A stretch of 64,000 nt of DNA from Acidithiobacillus sp. HP-2 (GTDB taxonomy: Bacteria; Pseudomonadota; Gammaproteobacteria; Acidithiobacillales; Acidithiobacillaceae): assembly GCF_015100155.1 (NCBI RefSeq), contig NZ_JACKZA010000008.1, positions 62,001-126,000 of the forward strand. The letters run 5' to 3'. The notes under the pieces are model-generated. The model saw only the letters and a list, made by a program, of their open reading frames with translations. It had not been told where the DNA came from and did not search any database. The translations under genes and the position numbers were made by a program. Shown here piece after piece: positions 42,722 through 51,017 of the stretch (its first letter is position 1; every line of letters begins with the position of its first letter).

Positions 42722-44277
42722 CTGCACCTGACTCTGAAGCTTTATCATCTATGGGCCAGTGGCAACAAATTCTGACTGCGCCACCCGTCTGGCGGGTCAA
42801 GGTGCAGGCTGCATCCTGGACAAGCGCTGCGCTGGCGCTACGCGATCAGGGCGGGCGTTTGCTGGGATTGTGGGGAGAGGCGGGCCACGAGAACGCATTC
42901 TTTTACATACATGCGCTGGGCCTTGGTTCAACCGGATATGTGTGGATCACTCTGACGGTGCAATCCGGCGAGGGACAATTTCCCTCGCTGGCCGACATTT
43001 TTCCCGCTGCTTCGCGGATGGAGCGGGCCCTGTACGATCTTACGGGAATCAGAGCGACGGGGAATGCGGATACCCGGCCATGGCTCCGCCATCAGTGCTG
43101 GCCAGCAGGGATTTTTCCACTGCGGGAAGGTCAACTGGATGGCAGATCCTTCGGCGTGGATGGCGATGCCGATTATCCTTTTCAATTGATTGATAGCGTG
43201 GATGTCCACCAGATTCCAGTGGGGCCGGTACACGCGGGCACCATTGAACCCGGACACTTTCGTTTTTCGTGTATCGGTGAACAAATCCTCCGTCTTGAAG
43301 AACGATTGGGGTACACCCACAAGGGCGTCGAGCGCCTTTTCCAAGATCGGGATGTATTTGCGGGTGCGCGTCTGGCAGGACGCATCAGTGGTGACACCAC
43401 AGTGGGTTATGCCTGGGCCTACAGCATGGCGGTGGAATCCATTGCCCGATGCGAAATCCCGCCTCGTGCAGCCGCCTTGCGTGCTGTTTGCCTGGAACGG
43501 GAGCGCATGGCCAACCATCTGGGTGATCTTGCCGCTCTGGGAAATGACGCTGGCTTCGCCTTCTGTCAGTCACAATTTCTGTTTATCAGGGAAAGCCTGC
43601 TGCGCGAAAACCAGGAAATTTTCGGACACCGCTATTTGATGGACTGCATTATTCCCGGTGGTGTCGCTTTTGACTTGAACTCGGCGCAAATAGCCGCGAT
43701 TCAGCGTAACAGTGAATCCTGGCAACGCACAGTGCAACGCCTGGATCTCCTCTTGCAGGAGCATTCCGGTCTGCGGGATCGCCTGGTGGGTACAGGAAAA
43801 ATTGTGCCACCCCGTGCTGCAGCACTCGGTATGGCGGGGCTTGCCGGCCGCGCCAGTGGTCAGGCCTGGGATTTGCGGGTCCAGTTTCCCCACACTCCTT
43901 ATCAGAATCTGGACGTTTCCATCCAGCTTTCCCAAGAGGGCGATGTGGCCGCACGCTGGCAATTACGCTTTCGGGAATTCTATGAGTCTCTGCGTCTGCA
44001 GACCCGGTTGCTGATGGAACTGCCCGAGGGAGCAGTCAGCACAACCATTCCGGAAAGCATCCCCGATGGCGAAGGCTTGGGCATCGTCGAAGCCTGGCGC
44101 GGCGAGGTGTTTGTCGCACTGTCTGTGGAAAACGCCCGTATTAAACGCTGCCATCCCCACGATCCATCGTGGACCCTGTGGCCGGTTCTTGAGGAGGCCG
44201 TGCTGAACGATATTGTTGCTGATTTTCCCCTGATCAATAAATCGTTCAATTTGAGTTACAGCGGACATGATTTATAG
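42718..44277 (+). CDS. hyfG: HyfG-like large subunit lacking all NiFe-site cysteines
   Basis: A 519-residue NuoC-NuoD fusion of the HycE/HyfG type. The NuoC-like part covers residues 1-150 (FPSLADIFPAASRMERALYDLTGI in parts); the NuoD-like part starts DVHQIPVGPVHAGTIEPGHFRF. Group 4 hydrogenases have an N-terminal C-G-I-C and a C-terminal D-P-C-x-x-C. Here these are S-G-D-T (224-227, in GRISGDTTVGYAWAY) and N-L-S-Y-S-G (511-516), with no cysteine at any of the four ligand positions. The protein also ends right there, with no cleavable C-terminal extension, and no Hyp maturation genes are in the window. It cannot hold NiFe; it may act like NuoD, with another substrate at the pocket. Confidence 0.9.
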   Translation: MTAPDSEALSSMGQWQQILTAPPVWRVKVQAASWTSAALALRDQGGRLLGLWGEAGHENAFFYIHALGLGSTGYVWITLTVQSGEGQFPSLADIFPAASRMERALYDLTGIRATGNADTRPWLRHQCWPAGIFPLREGQLDGRSFGVDGDADYPFQLIDSVDVHQIPVGPVHAGTIEPGHFRFSCIGEQILRLEERLGYTHKGVERLFQDRDVFAGARLAGRISGDTTVGYAWAYSMAVESIARCEIPPRAAALRAVCLERERMANHLGDLAALGNDAGFAFCQSQFLFIRESLLRENQEIFGHRYLMDCIIPGGVAFDLNSAQIAAIQRNSESWQRTVQRLDLLLQEHSGLRDRLVGTGKIVPPRAAALGMAGLAGRASGQAWDLRVQFPHTPYQNLDVSIQLSQEGDVAARWQLRFREFYESLRLQTRLLMELPEGAVSTTIPESIPDGEGLGIVEAWRGEVFVALSVENARIKRCHPHDPSWTLWPVLEEAVLNDIVADFPLINKSFNLSYSGHDL

Positions 44278-44304
44278 CGCTTCAGCACCCGGAGGATATT
44301 GGCA

Positions 44305-44781
44305 ATGTATCGCATACTGAAAGAAATCTGGCGACTGGGGATACCGGGCAAAAAAATCATTCCCGCCAAAGGGCAGGGACCATTCCGCCGGAGTGCCGCC
44401 ATTCGCCATGTGGATGCAGGATCCTGCAATGCTTGTGAGCTGGAAATTCAGGCACTTTCCGGTCCACATTACGGCTTGGAGCAAGTCGGGTTGAACCTGA
44501 CCGCGTCGCCGCGCCATGCTGATTTATTGATGGTAACCGGCCCGGTTAGCCGACATATGGCGACGGCGCTGCAAGACACATTTTCAGCCATGCCAAATCC
44601 CAAAAAGGTGGTAGCCATAGGGGATTGCGCCTGTACGGGAGGCATATTCGCCGGGAGTTATGCCGTTGTGGGCGCTGTAGAAAAGGTGCTCCCCGTGGCT
44701 GGGCAATGTCCGGGCTGCCCACCTACACCCGAAGCGATTCGGCAAACATTGGTTCAGGTAGCCCGGCAGACACGATCCTGA
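44305..44781 (+). CDS. hyfI: HyfI/NuoB-type small subunit with intact 4Fe-4S cluster ligands
   Basis: A protein of about 158 residues. The ATG at 44305 has GGAGG 9 bases upstream; the frame is open to a TTG at 44299. Cluster ligands are present: Cys41 and Cys44 (DAGSCNACELEI), Cys108 (AIGDCACTGG) and Cys138 in the final QCPGCPP. These are the four ligands of the proximal cluster of group 4 hydrogenases (N2 in complex I). So an electron-carrying cluster is kept next to a large subunit without NiFe. It is the last gene of the unit; no ferredoxin-type subunit (HyfA or HyfH) is present. Confidence 0.9.
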   Translation: MYRILKEIWRLGIPGKKIIPAKGQGPFRRSAAIRHVDAGSCNACELEIQALSGPHYGLEQVGLNLTASPRHADLLMVTGPVSRHMATALQDTFSAMPNPKKVVAIGDCACTGGIFAGSYAVVGAVEKVLPVAGQCPGCPPTPEAIRQTLVQVARQTRS

Positions 44782-44870
44782 CGGGATTGGTGGTACAAGT
44801 GGTCCATCTTGTCTTTGCTCATGTCATCAATAAGGCACCGTGCCTTGCTTCAGCTCAATCAGAACACGTT

Positions 44871-45003
44871 CTAACTGCCACCAAACCAGTTATACCCTTG
44901 GTTTTCCCAATAACCACCGGGGTAAATATTTGTGATTTGAATAGCCTGCACATGCTTCGGGTTCTTGTAACCGAGCTTGGTGGGGATTCGTATCTTTAAG
45001 GGG
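44871..45003 (-). pseudogene. C-terminal fragment of an MsrP/YedY-like molybdopterin oxidoreductase
   Basis: The minus strand reads LKIRIPTKLGYKNPKH, then IYPGGYWENQGYNWFGGS and a stop at 44871-44873. This is the exact C-terminal pattern of YedY/sulfite-oxidase-like molybdopterin enzymes (P-T-K-L-G-x-K and G-Y-W-E-x-Q-G-Y-x-W). Upstream of 45003 the homology stops abruptly, so over 200 residues are missing. Confidence 0.75.
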
Positions 45004-45044
45004 AATCCGTATCGCGCCGGTAACGGTTGCCATCAAAACCCAGT

Positions 45045-45191
45045 GTCAGTTGGATTTGTGGGTGCAGTGCCGTGGCCAGTCTGCTCTGCCCTGAAATGGG
45101 CGCGCCGTTTATCGGCACCTGGTATTTACTCGGGATTTTGATTCCCACCGTGCTCGGTGCACTACTCGGGGAAACATTGTTGCGTTGGTAA
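45045..45191 (+). pseudogene. C-terminal fragment of a DUF1109/NrsF anti-sigma factor
   Basis: The plus-strand frame ending with the TAA at 45189-45191 reads CPEMGAPFIGTWYLLGILIP, then TVLGALLGETLLRW. This matches the last transmembrane hairpin of DUF1109/NrsF proteins, which hold SigF-type sigma factors at the membrane. No start or N-terminal helices are present. It lies opposite the molybdoenzyme remnant; the two families occur together in sigF-nrsF-yedY oxidative-stress loci. Confidence 0.6.
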
Positions 45192-45294
45192 TGCGCCTGT
45201 TGCCGCACAACCCCCAGGGGGCGGTATTGGGTAGCTTAATGGTGTCAGGCGTTTCCGTTCGGAAGCTTCTGGCCAGAAAAGTATGCACCACACC

Positions 45295-45687
45295 TCACAG
45301 CCAAAGTGTACGAATGGGATACTGCCTGATAGCGGGGTCAGGGGTGACCAAGGTCAGTCCACGTTCGATGGCCTGACAAATCAGCATGCGGTCGAAAGGA
45401 TCCCGATGAATGGGCGGTAGTTGCGGAAGATGACGCAGGTCGGTATCCGACAGCGCTATGCGTCGAAAATCCACTGCCTCGATTTGGCGGAGCATATAGT
45501 CAAAAACCGATTCGGAACCGCTTTCGATAATCAGCTTGCCGCTCGTGTGCTTCACCAGAATTTCCCAAATGGTGACCACGCTTATACAAACCTCCATATC
45601 CTCGGCGATATGGCTGCGCGCAGTAGCCAGAATCTTTTCTGTCTGTGCCAACCACCAGATCAGGGTACAAGTATCCAGCAGCAGCAT
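45295..45687 (-). CDS. vapC: PIN-domain ribonuclease toxin (VapC type)
   Basis: A 130-residue PIN protein with the acidic catalytic residues in place: LLLDTCTLIWW (first Asp), VVTIWEILVKHTSGKL (Glu), and HRDPFDRMLICQAIERGLTLVTPD with the conserved D-P-F-D-R-x-L and final Asp. VapC toxins cleave RNA, often tRNA. The start overlaps the antitoxin stop by one base. Confidence 0.9.
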   Translation of the reverse strand: MLLLDTCTLIWWLAQTEKILATARSHIAEDMEVCISVVTIWEILVKHTSGKLIIESGSESVFDYMLRQIEAVDFRRIALSDTDLRHLPQLPPIHRDPFDRMLICQAIERGLTLVTPDPAIRQYPIRTLWL

Positions 45688-45977
45688 CAGGTTTTGTCCG
45701 GTGTTGTCCCGAGCTGCAGCGGATCATTTCGATGGGTGTCATACCAATCGGCCAGCTCCGCGTCGGACAAGGGAGCAAAGGCATCTTCGGCCCAATGTAT
45801 TTTACCTTTAGCCAAGCCCATGGGCCGACTTTTCTTGGCCGGGATGGTTGCCGAAATCGGTCGCAACTCGGCAATCGCCTTGTTACGACGGGCAATAATC
45901 ACGGTCTCGCCTCGCTCTACCTTGCCGAGGTATACGGATAGCTGGGCTTTCACTACATGAATATTCACCACTTCCAT
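45687..45977 (-). CDS. vapB: Phd/YefM-type antitoxin of the PIN toxin
   Basis: A 96-residue protein with the Phd/YefM N-terminal DNA-binding domain (VNIHVVKAQLSVYLGKVERGETVIIARRNKAIAELRPI in parts). A longer acidic C-terminal part (WAEDAFAPLSDAELADWYD) would wrap the toxin. It is encoded first, coupled to the toxin. An intact pair in an otherwise decayed region, which is a common persistence pattern of addiction modules. Confidence 0.88.
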   Translation of the reverse strand: MEVVNIHVVKAQLSVYLGKVERGETVIIARRNKAIAELRPISATIPAKKSRPMGLAKGKIHWAEDAFAPLSDAELADWYDTHRNDPLQLGTTPDKT

Positions 45978-46019
45978 TGTTCTCGGACCTTATATCTGAC
46001 CAACTCACAATGATTCTAG

Positions 46020-46127
<108 letters not shown>

Positions 46128-46206
46128 GGTATCTTGAGTCTCGAGATGTGACCGGGAACGCTCGAAGCCGACCAGTCGCAACGGGTTACTTGCGCTGCGC
46201 TATTTT

Positions 46207-47121
46207 TTACAGCGGTTCCGGTATTCCCGTCGCGGCCTTCAGCCAGCGCCTGGCTATGTTCGAATCAATGGCTTTGCCGGCGGGCAAATGTTGGTTGAGC
46301 CAGTCTGTAAAGGAGCCCTGGACCTGCTCGAAAGGGCGATCGGTCATTTGCCCGTAAATCTGCAGGTAATCATGTCCGCCATCATGGCCCAGTAACCAGG
46401 GTTGATCGACAATCAGGACCGGGGTTCCTGCTGGAACGCGCGCAAATAGTGCTTCGATATTTTCTGGATAGAGGCGGATGCAGCCGTGACTGACGCGCAT
46501 GCCGACCCCCCAGGGCTTGTTGGTGCCGTGCAGCAGGTAACCGGGAATAGCCAGGCGCAGGGCAAACAGTCCCAGTGGATTGTCTGGACCGGCAGGAACC
46601 ACTGCTGGCAAAGGATCTCCGTTTTCTGCATGTTCCTTGCGAATGCTTTCCGGTGGTGTCCAGCTGGGATTTGCCACTTTGGCGGTAATGCGGGTCTTGC
46701 CCAGGGGTGTCCCCCAACCTTCGCGACCTATGCCGATGGGATAAGTGATTACTTCCGGGGCCTGTCCAGCGACAGTGGGCGGATAATAAAATAACCGCAT
46801 GGCCGCCAGATTGATCACTATGCCCTGACGCGGGGCATCGGGCAGCACATATTCGCTGGGAAGAATGATGCGGGTGCCAGCTCCCGGTAACCAGGGGTCC
46901 ACCTGTGGATTTGCGGCAGTAATCTGGTCATAGCCCAGGTCATATTTACGGGCAATGTCGGAAAGTGTGTCTTCATGTCGGGCGCTGATGCTCTGGATGG
47001 CGCCGACGATATTGTCTCCAGGGGGTGGCAGCAGATACGTGCTGCTCCAGGCGGGAGCACTCAAGACTGTCAGCATTAAACCCAAAAAAGACCGGATAAC
47101 TGCGGAACGATTTATGGGCAT
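46207..47121 (-). CDS. L,D-transpeptidase (YkuD) with LysM domain
   Basis: An exported 304-residue cell-wall enzyme. The signal peptide (IRSFLGLMLTVLSAPAWS) ends near residue 26; a LysM-type segment follows (SARHEDTLSDIARKYDLGYDQITAAN in parts). The YkuD domain (about residues 98-235) carries the catalytic motif HGTNKPWGVGMRVSHGCIRLYPEN in parts, with the nucleophilic Cys in S-H-G-C-I-R. It is the ErfK/YbiS type, which cross-links peptidoglycan or attaches proteins to it. The start overlaps the end of the FIST gene by 10 bases. Confidence 0.92.
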   Translation of the reverse strand: MPINRSAVIRSFLGLMLTVLSAPAWSSTYLLPPPGDNIVGAIQSISARHEDTLSDIARKYDLGYDQITAANPQVDPWLPGAGTRIILPSEYVLPDAPRQGIVINLAAMRLFYYPPTVAGQAPEVITYPIGIGREGWGTPLGKTRITAKVANPSWTPPESIRKEHAENGDPLPAVVPAGPDNPLGLFALRLAIPGYLLHGTNKPWGVGMRVSHGCIRLYPENIEALFARVPAGTPVLIVDQPWLLGHDGGHDYLQIYGQMTDRPFEQVQGSFTDWLNQHLPAGKAIDSNIARRWLKAATGIPEPL

Positions 47122-48188
47122 ATGTCTGTCCTTGAAAACAGGGTGTAAATTTTACCATAGCGCAAAAAATGACTGCGATGCTGATGTGGAAACAGTTCGC
47201 CCATGCCGTAGGCCCCCAGCATGGGCAAATCGGGATATTGCTCGCGCCAGATACACAGATCTTGATCTTCCTGACCAAAAAATGCCGCATCCCGACCAAT
47301 GGAGCTGGAAATCCAGGCAAAGGTGGGCTCTTGGGTGCTGGCGGATAATTGTTCCAGAGCAATGCGGGTGTCACGCTCGGCAATGGCCGGATCGCGCAGG
47401 CTGAGAAAGGCCCGTGAGTGTTCCGCCAGTGGTCTTTCCAGCCAGAGCCCGCTTCGATTCAGGTCGGTGGCGCTAATGTGCAGTAATTCCGGCGGAGCTC
47501 CAGGGGCAGCATCGGCGCGAATCTCCCCCATGAGCAGGCGCTCCAGGGGCAGGCGACTGTCCTTGCGGATACTGACCGGAATATTCTGGGCCAGCAGGGG
47601 GAGCGCCAGATAACGTTCCAGCTGCAGCAGCAAGCTGCCCTCCTGAAGATGGACCGGGAGTGGGGCACTCAGGGTGCGCAGTCCTGCGGACCAGACGCTT
47701 TGGGATGGCTGGATGCCCTGAAAGGCAATTTCCAGAATATTCCGTGGGCTGGCTTGATACCAGAAGCGCCCGCTGCGACTGCTGAGACTGCCAAAGCGCG
47801 GTGATTGCTGCAACCATTCGCCCTGGAGCTGCTCCAGTCTTCCCCAACTGAATGTCACCAAGTCGGGGTCGGGAATCTGGGGGGTAAAACCCAGCGGCGC
47901 GCTCAGGAGGAGAACGGCACAGGCATTTTCCCCCAACGCCGCATCTCTTTCGGTAAATATCCCCGGAAAAGTCCCTGTCGCAATTTGCAGGCAGGACAAT
48001 GCACGCATCTGGGACTGCAGTAATGCTGGACTCACCGGAGCAAGGGTGGGGCTGAACAAGAACAAAGCGGCAGTGATGGCTTCACCGGAGAGTTTTTCGC
48101 GGGCTTCGGCAATGGCCGATTGAAGCAGTTCTCCGGCGCGCCGATTACCGCGCGCGAAGCCGCTGGCTACTGGCTTTGATGGGCCCAC
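47112..48188 (-). CDS. FIST-domain protein
   Basis: A soluble 358-residue protein with FIST_N-like (AITAALFLFSPTLAPVSPALLQSQMRAL in parts) and FIST_C-like halves. The C-terminal AWISSSIGRDAAFFGQEDQDL and LPMLGAYGMGELFP match the FIST_C consensus (C-x-G-R-x-x-x-F-G-x-x and G-F-x-x-x-G-E). FIST domains are thought to bind small ligands such as amino acids for signalling; no output domain is attached. It overlaps nth by 22 bases and the L,D-transpeptidase by 10, so the three are co-transcribed. Confidence 0.75.
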   Translation of the reverse strand: MGPSKPVASGFARGNRRAGELLQSAIAEAREKLSGEAITAALFLFSPTLAPVSPALLQSQMRALSCLQIATGTFPGIFTERDAALGENACAVLLLSAPLGFTPQIPDPDLVTFSWGRLEQLQGEWLQQSPRFGSLSSRSGRFWYQASPRNILEIAFQGIQPSQSVWSAGLRTLSAPLPVHLQEGSLLLQLERYLALPLLAQNIPVSIRKDSRLPLERLLMGEIRADAAPGAPPELLHISATDLNRSGLWLERPLAEHSRAFLSLRDPAIAERDTRIALEQLSASTQEPTFAWISSSIGRDAAFFGQEDQDLCIWREQYPDLPMLGAYGMGELFPHQHRSHFLRYGKIYTLFSRTDICP

Positions 48189-48817
48189 AGTAGCTTGTCA
48201 GGCCAGGCGCAGCAACTGAACAGCGCGCAGCGTTCACAATGAGGACGACGTGCCGTACAGGTATAGCGGCCATGCAGAATGAGCAGATGGTGAGCATCCT
48301 GAATATATTCAGCGGGGACCTTTTTGAGTAGAGCCTGTTCTACGGCGAGGGGAGTTTTACCCGGAGCAATGCCAATCCGATTTCCCACCCGGAATATATG
48401 GGTATCCACAGCGATGGTGGGTTGTCCAAATTGGGTATTGAGTACCACATTGGCGGTTTTGCGGCCCACGCCGGGGAGTGCTTCCAGAGCGTGACGATCT
48501 GGGGGTACTTCGCCGTGATGCTGAGCAATCAGCTGCTCGGACAGGCCATGCACATGACGGGCCTTGGCATTGAAAAGTCCGAGGCGACGAATATGATTTT
48601 TAATGCCCCCTTCACCGAGTGCGGCCATGCTGAAGGCATCGGGCGCCTCTGCAAATAAAGTCGCCGTACACAAATTGACCACCTTGTCGGTGCTTTGGGC
48701 GGAAAGAACTACGGCTACCAGCAACTGAAAGGCGCTGGCGTACTGCAATTCGGTTTTGGGTTCGGGGATGCTGGCGCGGAGCGCGACAAAGCACTGCCTG
48801 ATGTGTTTGGCATCCAT
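48167..48817 (-). CDS. nth: Endonuclease III (DNA glycosylase/AP lyase)
   Basis: Base-excision repair enzyme for oxidised pyrimidines, 216 residues. LSAQSTDKVVN, the helix-hairpin-helix LPGVGRKTANVVLN with catalytic Lys, the catalytic Asp in VDTHIFRVGNR and the C-terminal cluster C-x6-C-x2-C-x5-C (CTARRPHCERCALFSC) are all present. First gene of the nth - FIST - L,D-transpeptidase unit. Confidence 0.95.
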   Translation of the reverse strand: MDAKHIRQCFVALRASIPEPKTELQYASAFQLLVAVVLSAQSTDKVVNLCTATLFAEAPDAFSMAALGEGGIKNHIRRLGLFNAKARHVHGLSEQLIAQHHGEVPPDRHALEALPGVGRKTANVVLNTQFGQPTIAVDTHIFRVGNRIGIAPGKTPLAVEQALLKKVPAEYIQDAHHLLILHGRYTCTARRPHCERCALFSCCAWPDKLLWAHQSQ

Positions 48818-48871
48818 AGCTAATTTGAAAACCGGGGGCTGAACCGGTGATCCGGCCCCCGATTATTGGGC

Positions 48872-49288
48872 TCAGACGTGACGATAACGACCGATTTCGG
48901 GCGCTTCGGCACGGGGATGGTTGGCTGCTACGGCATTGGCTGCGGCAATCCATTCTTCATGATCGTGTTCCAGAGCGTGCAGCATATCATGGTCCAACTT
49001 GGGTAAAATGCTGCCTTTGATGAGTTCACCCAGATCCAGCATGCGCGTGGCAATGGCATAACCATGCAGGTGGAAGTCATGATCGGCGTGGGTACCGAAA
49101 TGATCACTAGCGAAAAGCACACCCTTGGCGGCGTTGAGGTCGGCGTCGTTCATGACGTAATCCTTGGCCCACTTATACCATTCTTCAAAGTATTTTTCCT
49201 GGGCTTCAAGACTCCAGTTGTGGGCTTCAAAAAAGGCAAACACAGAAACGCGGTTGGCTTTGCCGGAAAAGGGAAAATGACCTGACAT
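48872..49288 (-). CDS. His-rich hypothetical protein
   Basis: The ATG at 49288, with AGGAG 7 bases upstream, gives a 138-residue soluble protein. It has no family I recognise. The middle is dense in His and Asp (SDHFGTHADHDFHLHGYAIA, then LDHDMLHALEHDHEEW), suggesting a metal-binding helical protein, perhaps a haemerythrin-like or other diiron bundle, but the H-x-x-x-E haemerythrin motif is not clear. Monocistronic, between nth and glgA. Confidence 0.6.
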   Translation of the reverse strand: MSGHFPFSGKANRVSVFAFFEAHNWSLEAQEKYFEEWYKWAKDYVMNDADLNAAKGVLFASDHFGTHADHDFHLHGYAIATRMLDLGELIKGSILPKLDHDMLHALEHDHEEWIAAANAVAANHPRAEAPEIGRYRHV

Positions 49289-49430
49289 CGTGCGACTCCT
49301 CATGCATGTGGGAAAAAAGCCATCTGGTCATTGTAGCGGTTTATGGCTACGGTGCAACGCAAAAGCTTTTTTGTGGGGATAATGATCTCCAATGACCCCT
49401 TGATTCTTCTCAAAATGAATAAGCCGGAAT

Positions 49431-50894
49431 TTACTGCGCAGATTTGCGGCGCTCCATAATCCGGTGATAAAACTCCAGGTAGGACAGTGCGGCGTGTTCC
49501 CAACTATGGTTCGCGGCCATGGCCTGTTTCTGGAGATGTCGCCATGCGGCTTTTTCCCGATGCAGCGCTGCAGCCCGGAGGACTGCATGGTGAAGATCAT
49601 CACTATGGGCAAAGCTGAATACGAAGCCGTTGCGTTCTTCATCCCGGGCAAAGTCGCCGGCATCGACGACGGTGTCGGCCAGTCCGCCGGTATGATGGAC
49701 GATGGGTAGCGTCCCATAACGCAAGCTGTACATTTGGTTGAGGCCACAGGGCTCAAAGCGCGAGGGCATGAGAAAAGCATCCACACCCGCTTCAATCCGG
49801 TGTGACAACCCTTCGTCAAAGGCGATGCGCACGGCGAGACGACCCGGATGAACAGCAGCCAGTTCCTGGAGCCGCTCTTCAAAGTATTTCTCGCCACTGC
49901 CCAGAATAATCACCTGCATCCCACGCTGGAGTAAATCGGGCAAAATATCCAGAACCATATCGACGCCTTTTTGCTCTACCAGCCGACTGATCATGCCCAG
50001 CAGAAAAACATCGGGCTGGGCTTCAAGCTCGAGACTTTGCTGCAGTTGGGCTTTGCATTGACTTTTTCCGACCAGGCTGCGGGCATTGTAGTGCGCCGGA
50101 AGATAAGGATCAGCCCGGGGGTTCCAGTGGACTTCATCTATTCCGTTAAGAATGCCGGTGAGTTGCGCGGAGCGCTGCTGCAGGAGACCTTGCAGTCCCA
50201 TGCCAAAGGCCTCAGTCTGAATTTCCCGGGCGTAGGTAGGGCTCACTGTGCTGATCTGGTCGCTGTAGATCAAGCCCGCCTTGATGAAGGAAAAAGCCCC
50301 GTACAGTTCAGTTCCCTGCCAATGAAAATCTTCGGCGGGAAGATGTAATTCTGCCATGATGGCGGGATCAAAACGGCCCTGATAGGCGAGGTTGTGAATA
50401 GTGAACAGTGTGGCCGGTCGCGGGCTTCCTATCCGGGTTTCAAGATTCAGCAAATAAGGGACGAGGCCGGTCTGCCAGTCATTCAGATGGACCAGATCGG
50501 GCTGCCAGTCGAGACCGGATACGCGACCTTGCGCCATTTCTACGGCTACTCGATTCAGTAAAGCGAAGCGGCGCGGATTGTCCGGCCAATCCTGACCCTG
50601 CGCATTTTGATAGGGCCCGCCATCCCGTTCGTAATAGTCGGAATAACGCAGAAAAAAAATACCTGGCCGGTCCGGCATTATCCAGAGTTCGGCAGCTTCC
50701 TGGCTATAAGGCGTATTCACCGAACAGAACCAGTGCATTTCATTCATATCCGGACGGCCATACCAGGGGACCAGTATCCGTACATCAACGCCCAGTTGCT
50801 GCAAAGCCAGTGGCAAAGCGCCTCCGACGTCGGCCAGACCGCCAGTTTTGGAGTAGGGAACCATTTCGGAGAGCACGAACAGGACTTGCAACAT
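49431..50894 (-). CDS. glgA: Glycogen synthase (ADP-glucose type)
   Basis: GT5 glucosyltransferase of 487 residues. The N-terminal YSKTGGLADVGGALPLAL is the ADP-glucose-binding K-x-G-G-L motif; FTIHNLAYQG and ISRLVEQKGVDMVLDILP in parts are standard. The C-terminal acceptor motif FEPCGLNQMYSLRYGTLPIVHHTGGLADTV in parts is complete. Makes glycogen from ADP-glucose in the cytoplasm, a carbon store in autotrophs. Other glg genes are not in the window. Confidence 0.95.
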   Translation of the reverse strand: MLQVLFVLSEMVPYSKTGGLADVGGALPLALQQLGVDVRILVPWYGRPDMNEMHWFCSVNTPYSQEAAELWIMPDRPGIFFLRYSDYYERDGGPYQNAQGQDWPDNPRRFALLNRVAVEMAQGRVSGLDWQPDLVHLNDWQTGLVPYLLNLETRIGSPRPATLFTIHNLAYQGRFDPAIMAELHLPAEDFHWQGTELYGAFSFIKAGLIYSDQISTVSPTYAREIQTEAFGMGLQGLLQQRSAQLTGILNGIDEVHWNPRADPYLPAHYNARSLVGKSQCKAQLQQSLELEAQPDVFLLGMISRLVEQKGVDMVLDILPDLLQRGMQVIILGSGEKYFEERLQELAAVHPGRLAVRIAFDEGLSHRIEAGVDAFLMPSRFEPCGLNQMYSLRYGTLPIVHHTGGLADTVVDAGDFARDEERNGFVFSFAHSDDLHHAVLRAAALHREKAAWRHLQKQAMAANHSWEHAALSYLEFYHRIMERRKSAQ

Positions 50895-51017
50895 AGAGGT
50901 TTCAGGTTCTTCAGTGAGTGACTTGTTGCTAACATATCACAAAACACTTTTTGAATGATGGCTTCAGGTCGCCTATGATCCGTGAATACATAAATCCGCA
51001 GGTAAGGAGTGCGTAGT

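Noticed and set aside
37624-44781. Functional group 4 NiFe hydrogenase or formate hydrogenlyase
   Set aside because: The large subunit lacks all four cysteine ligands and the C-terminal processing tail, and no hyp or ferredoxin-subunit genes are present.
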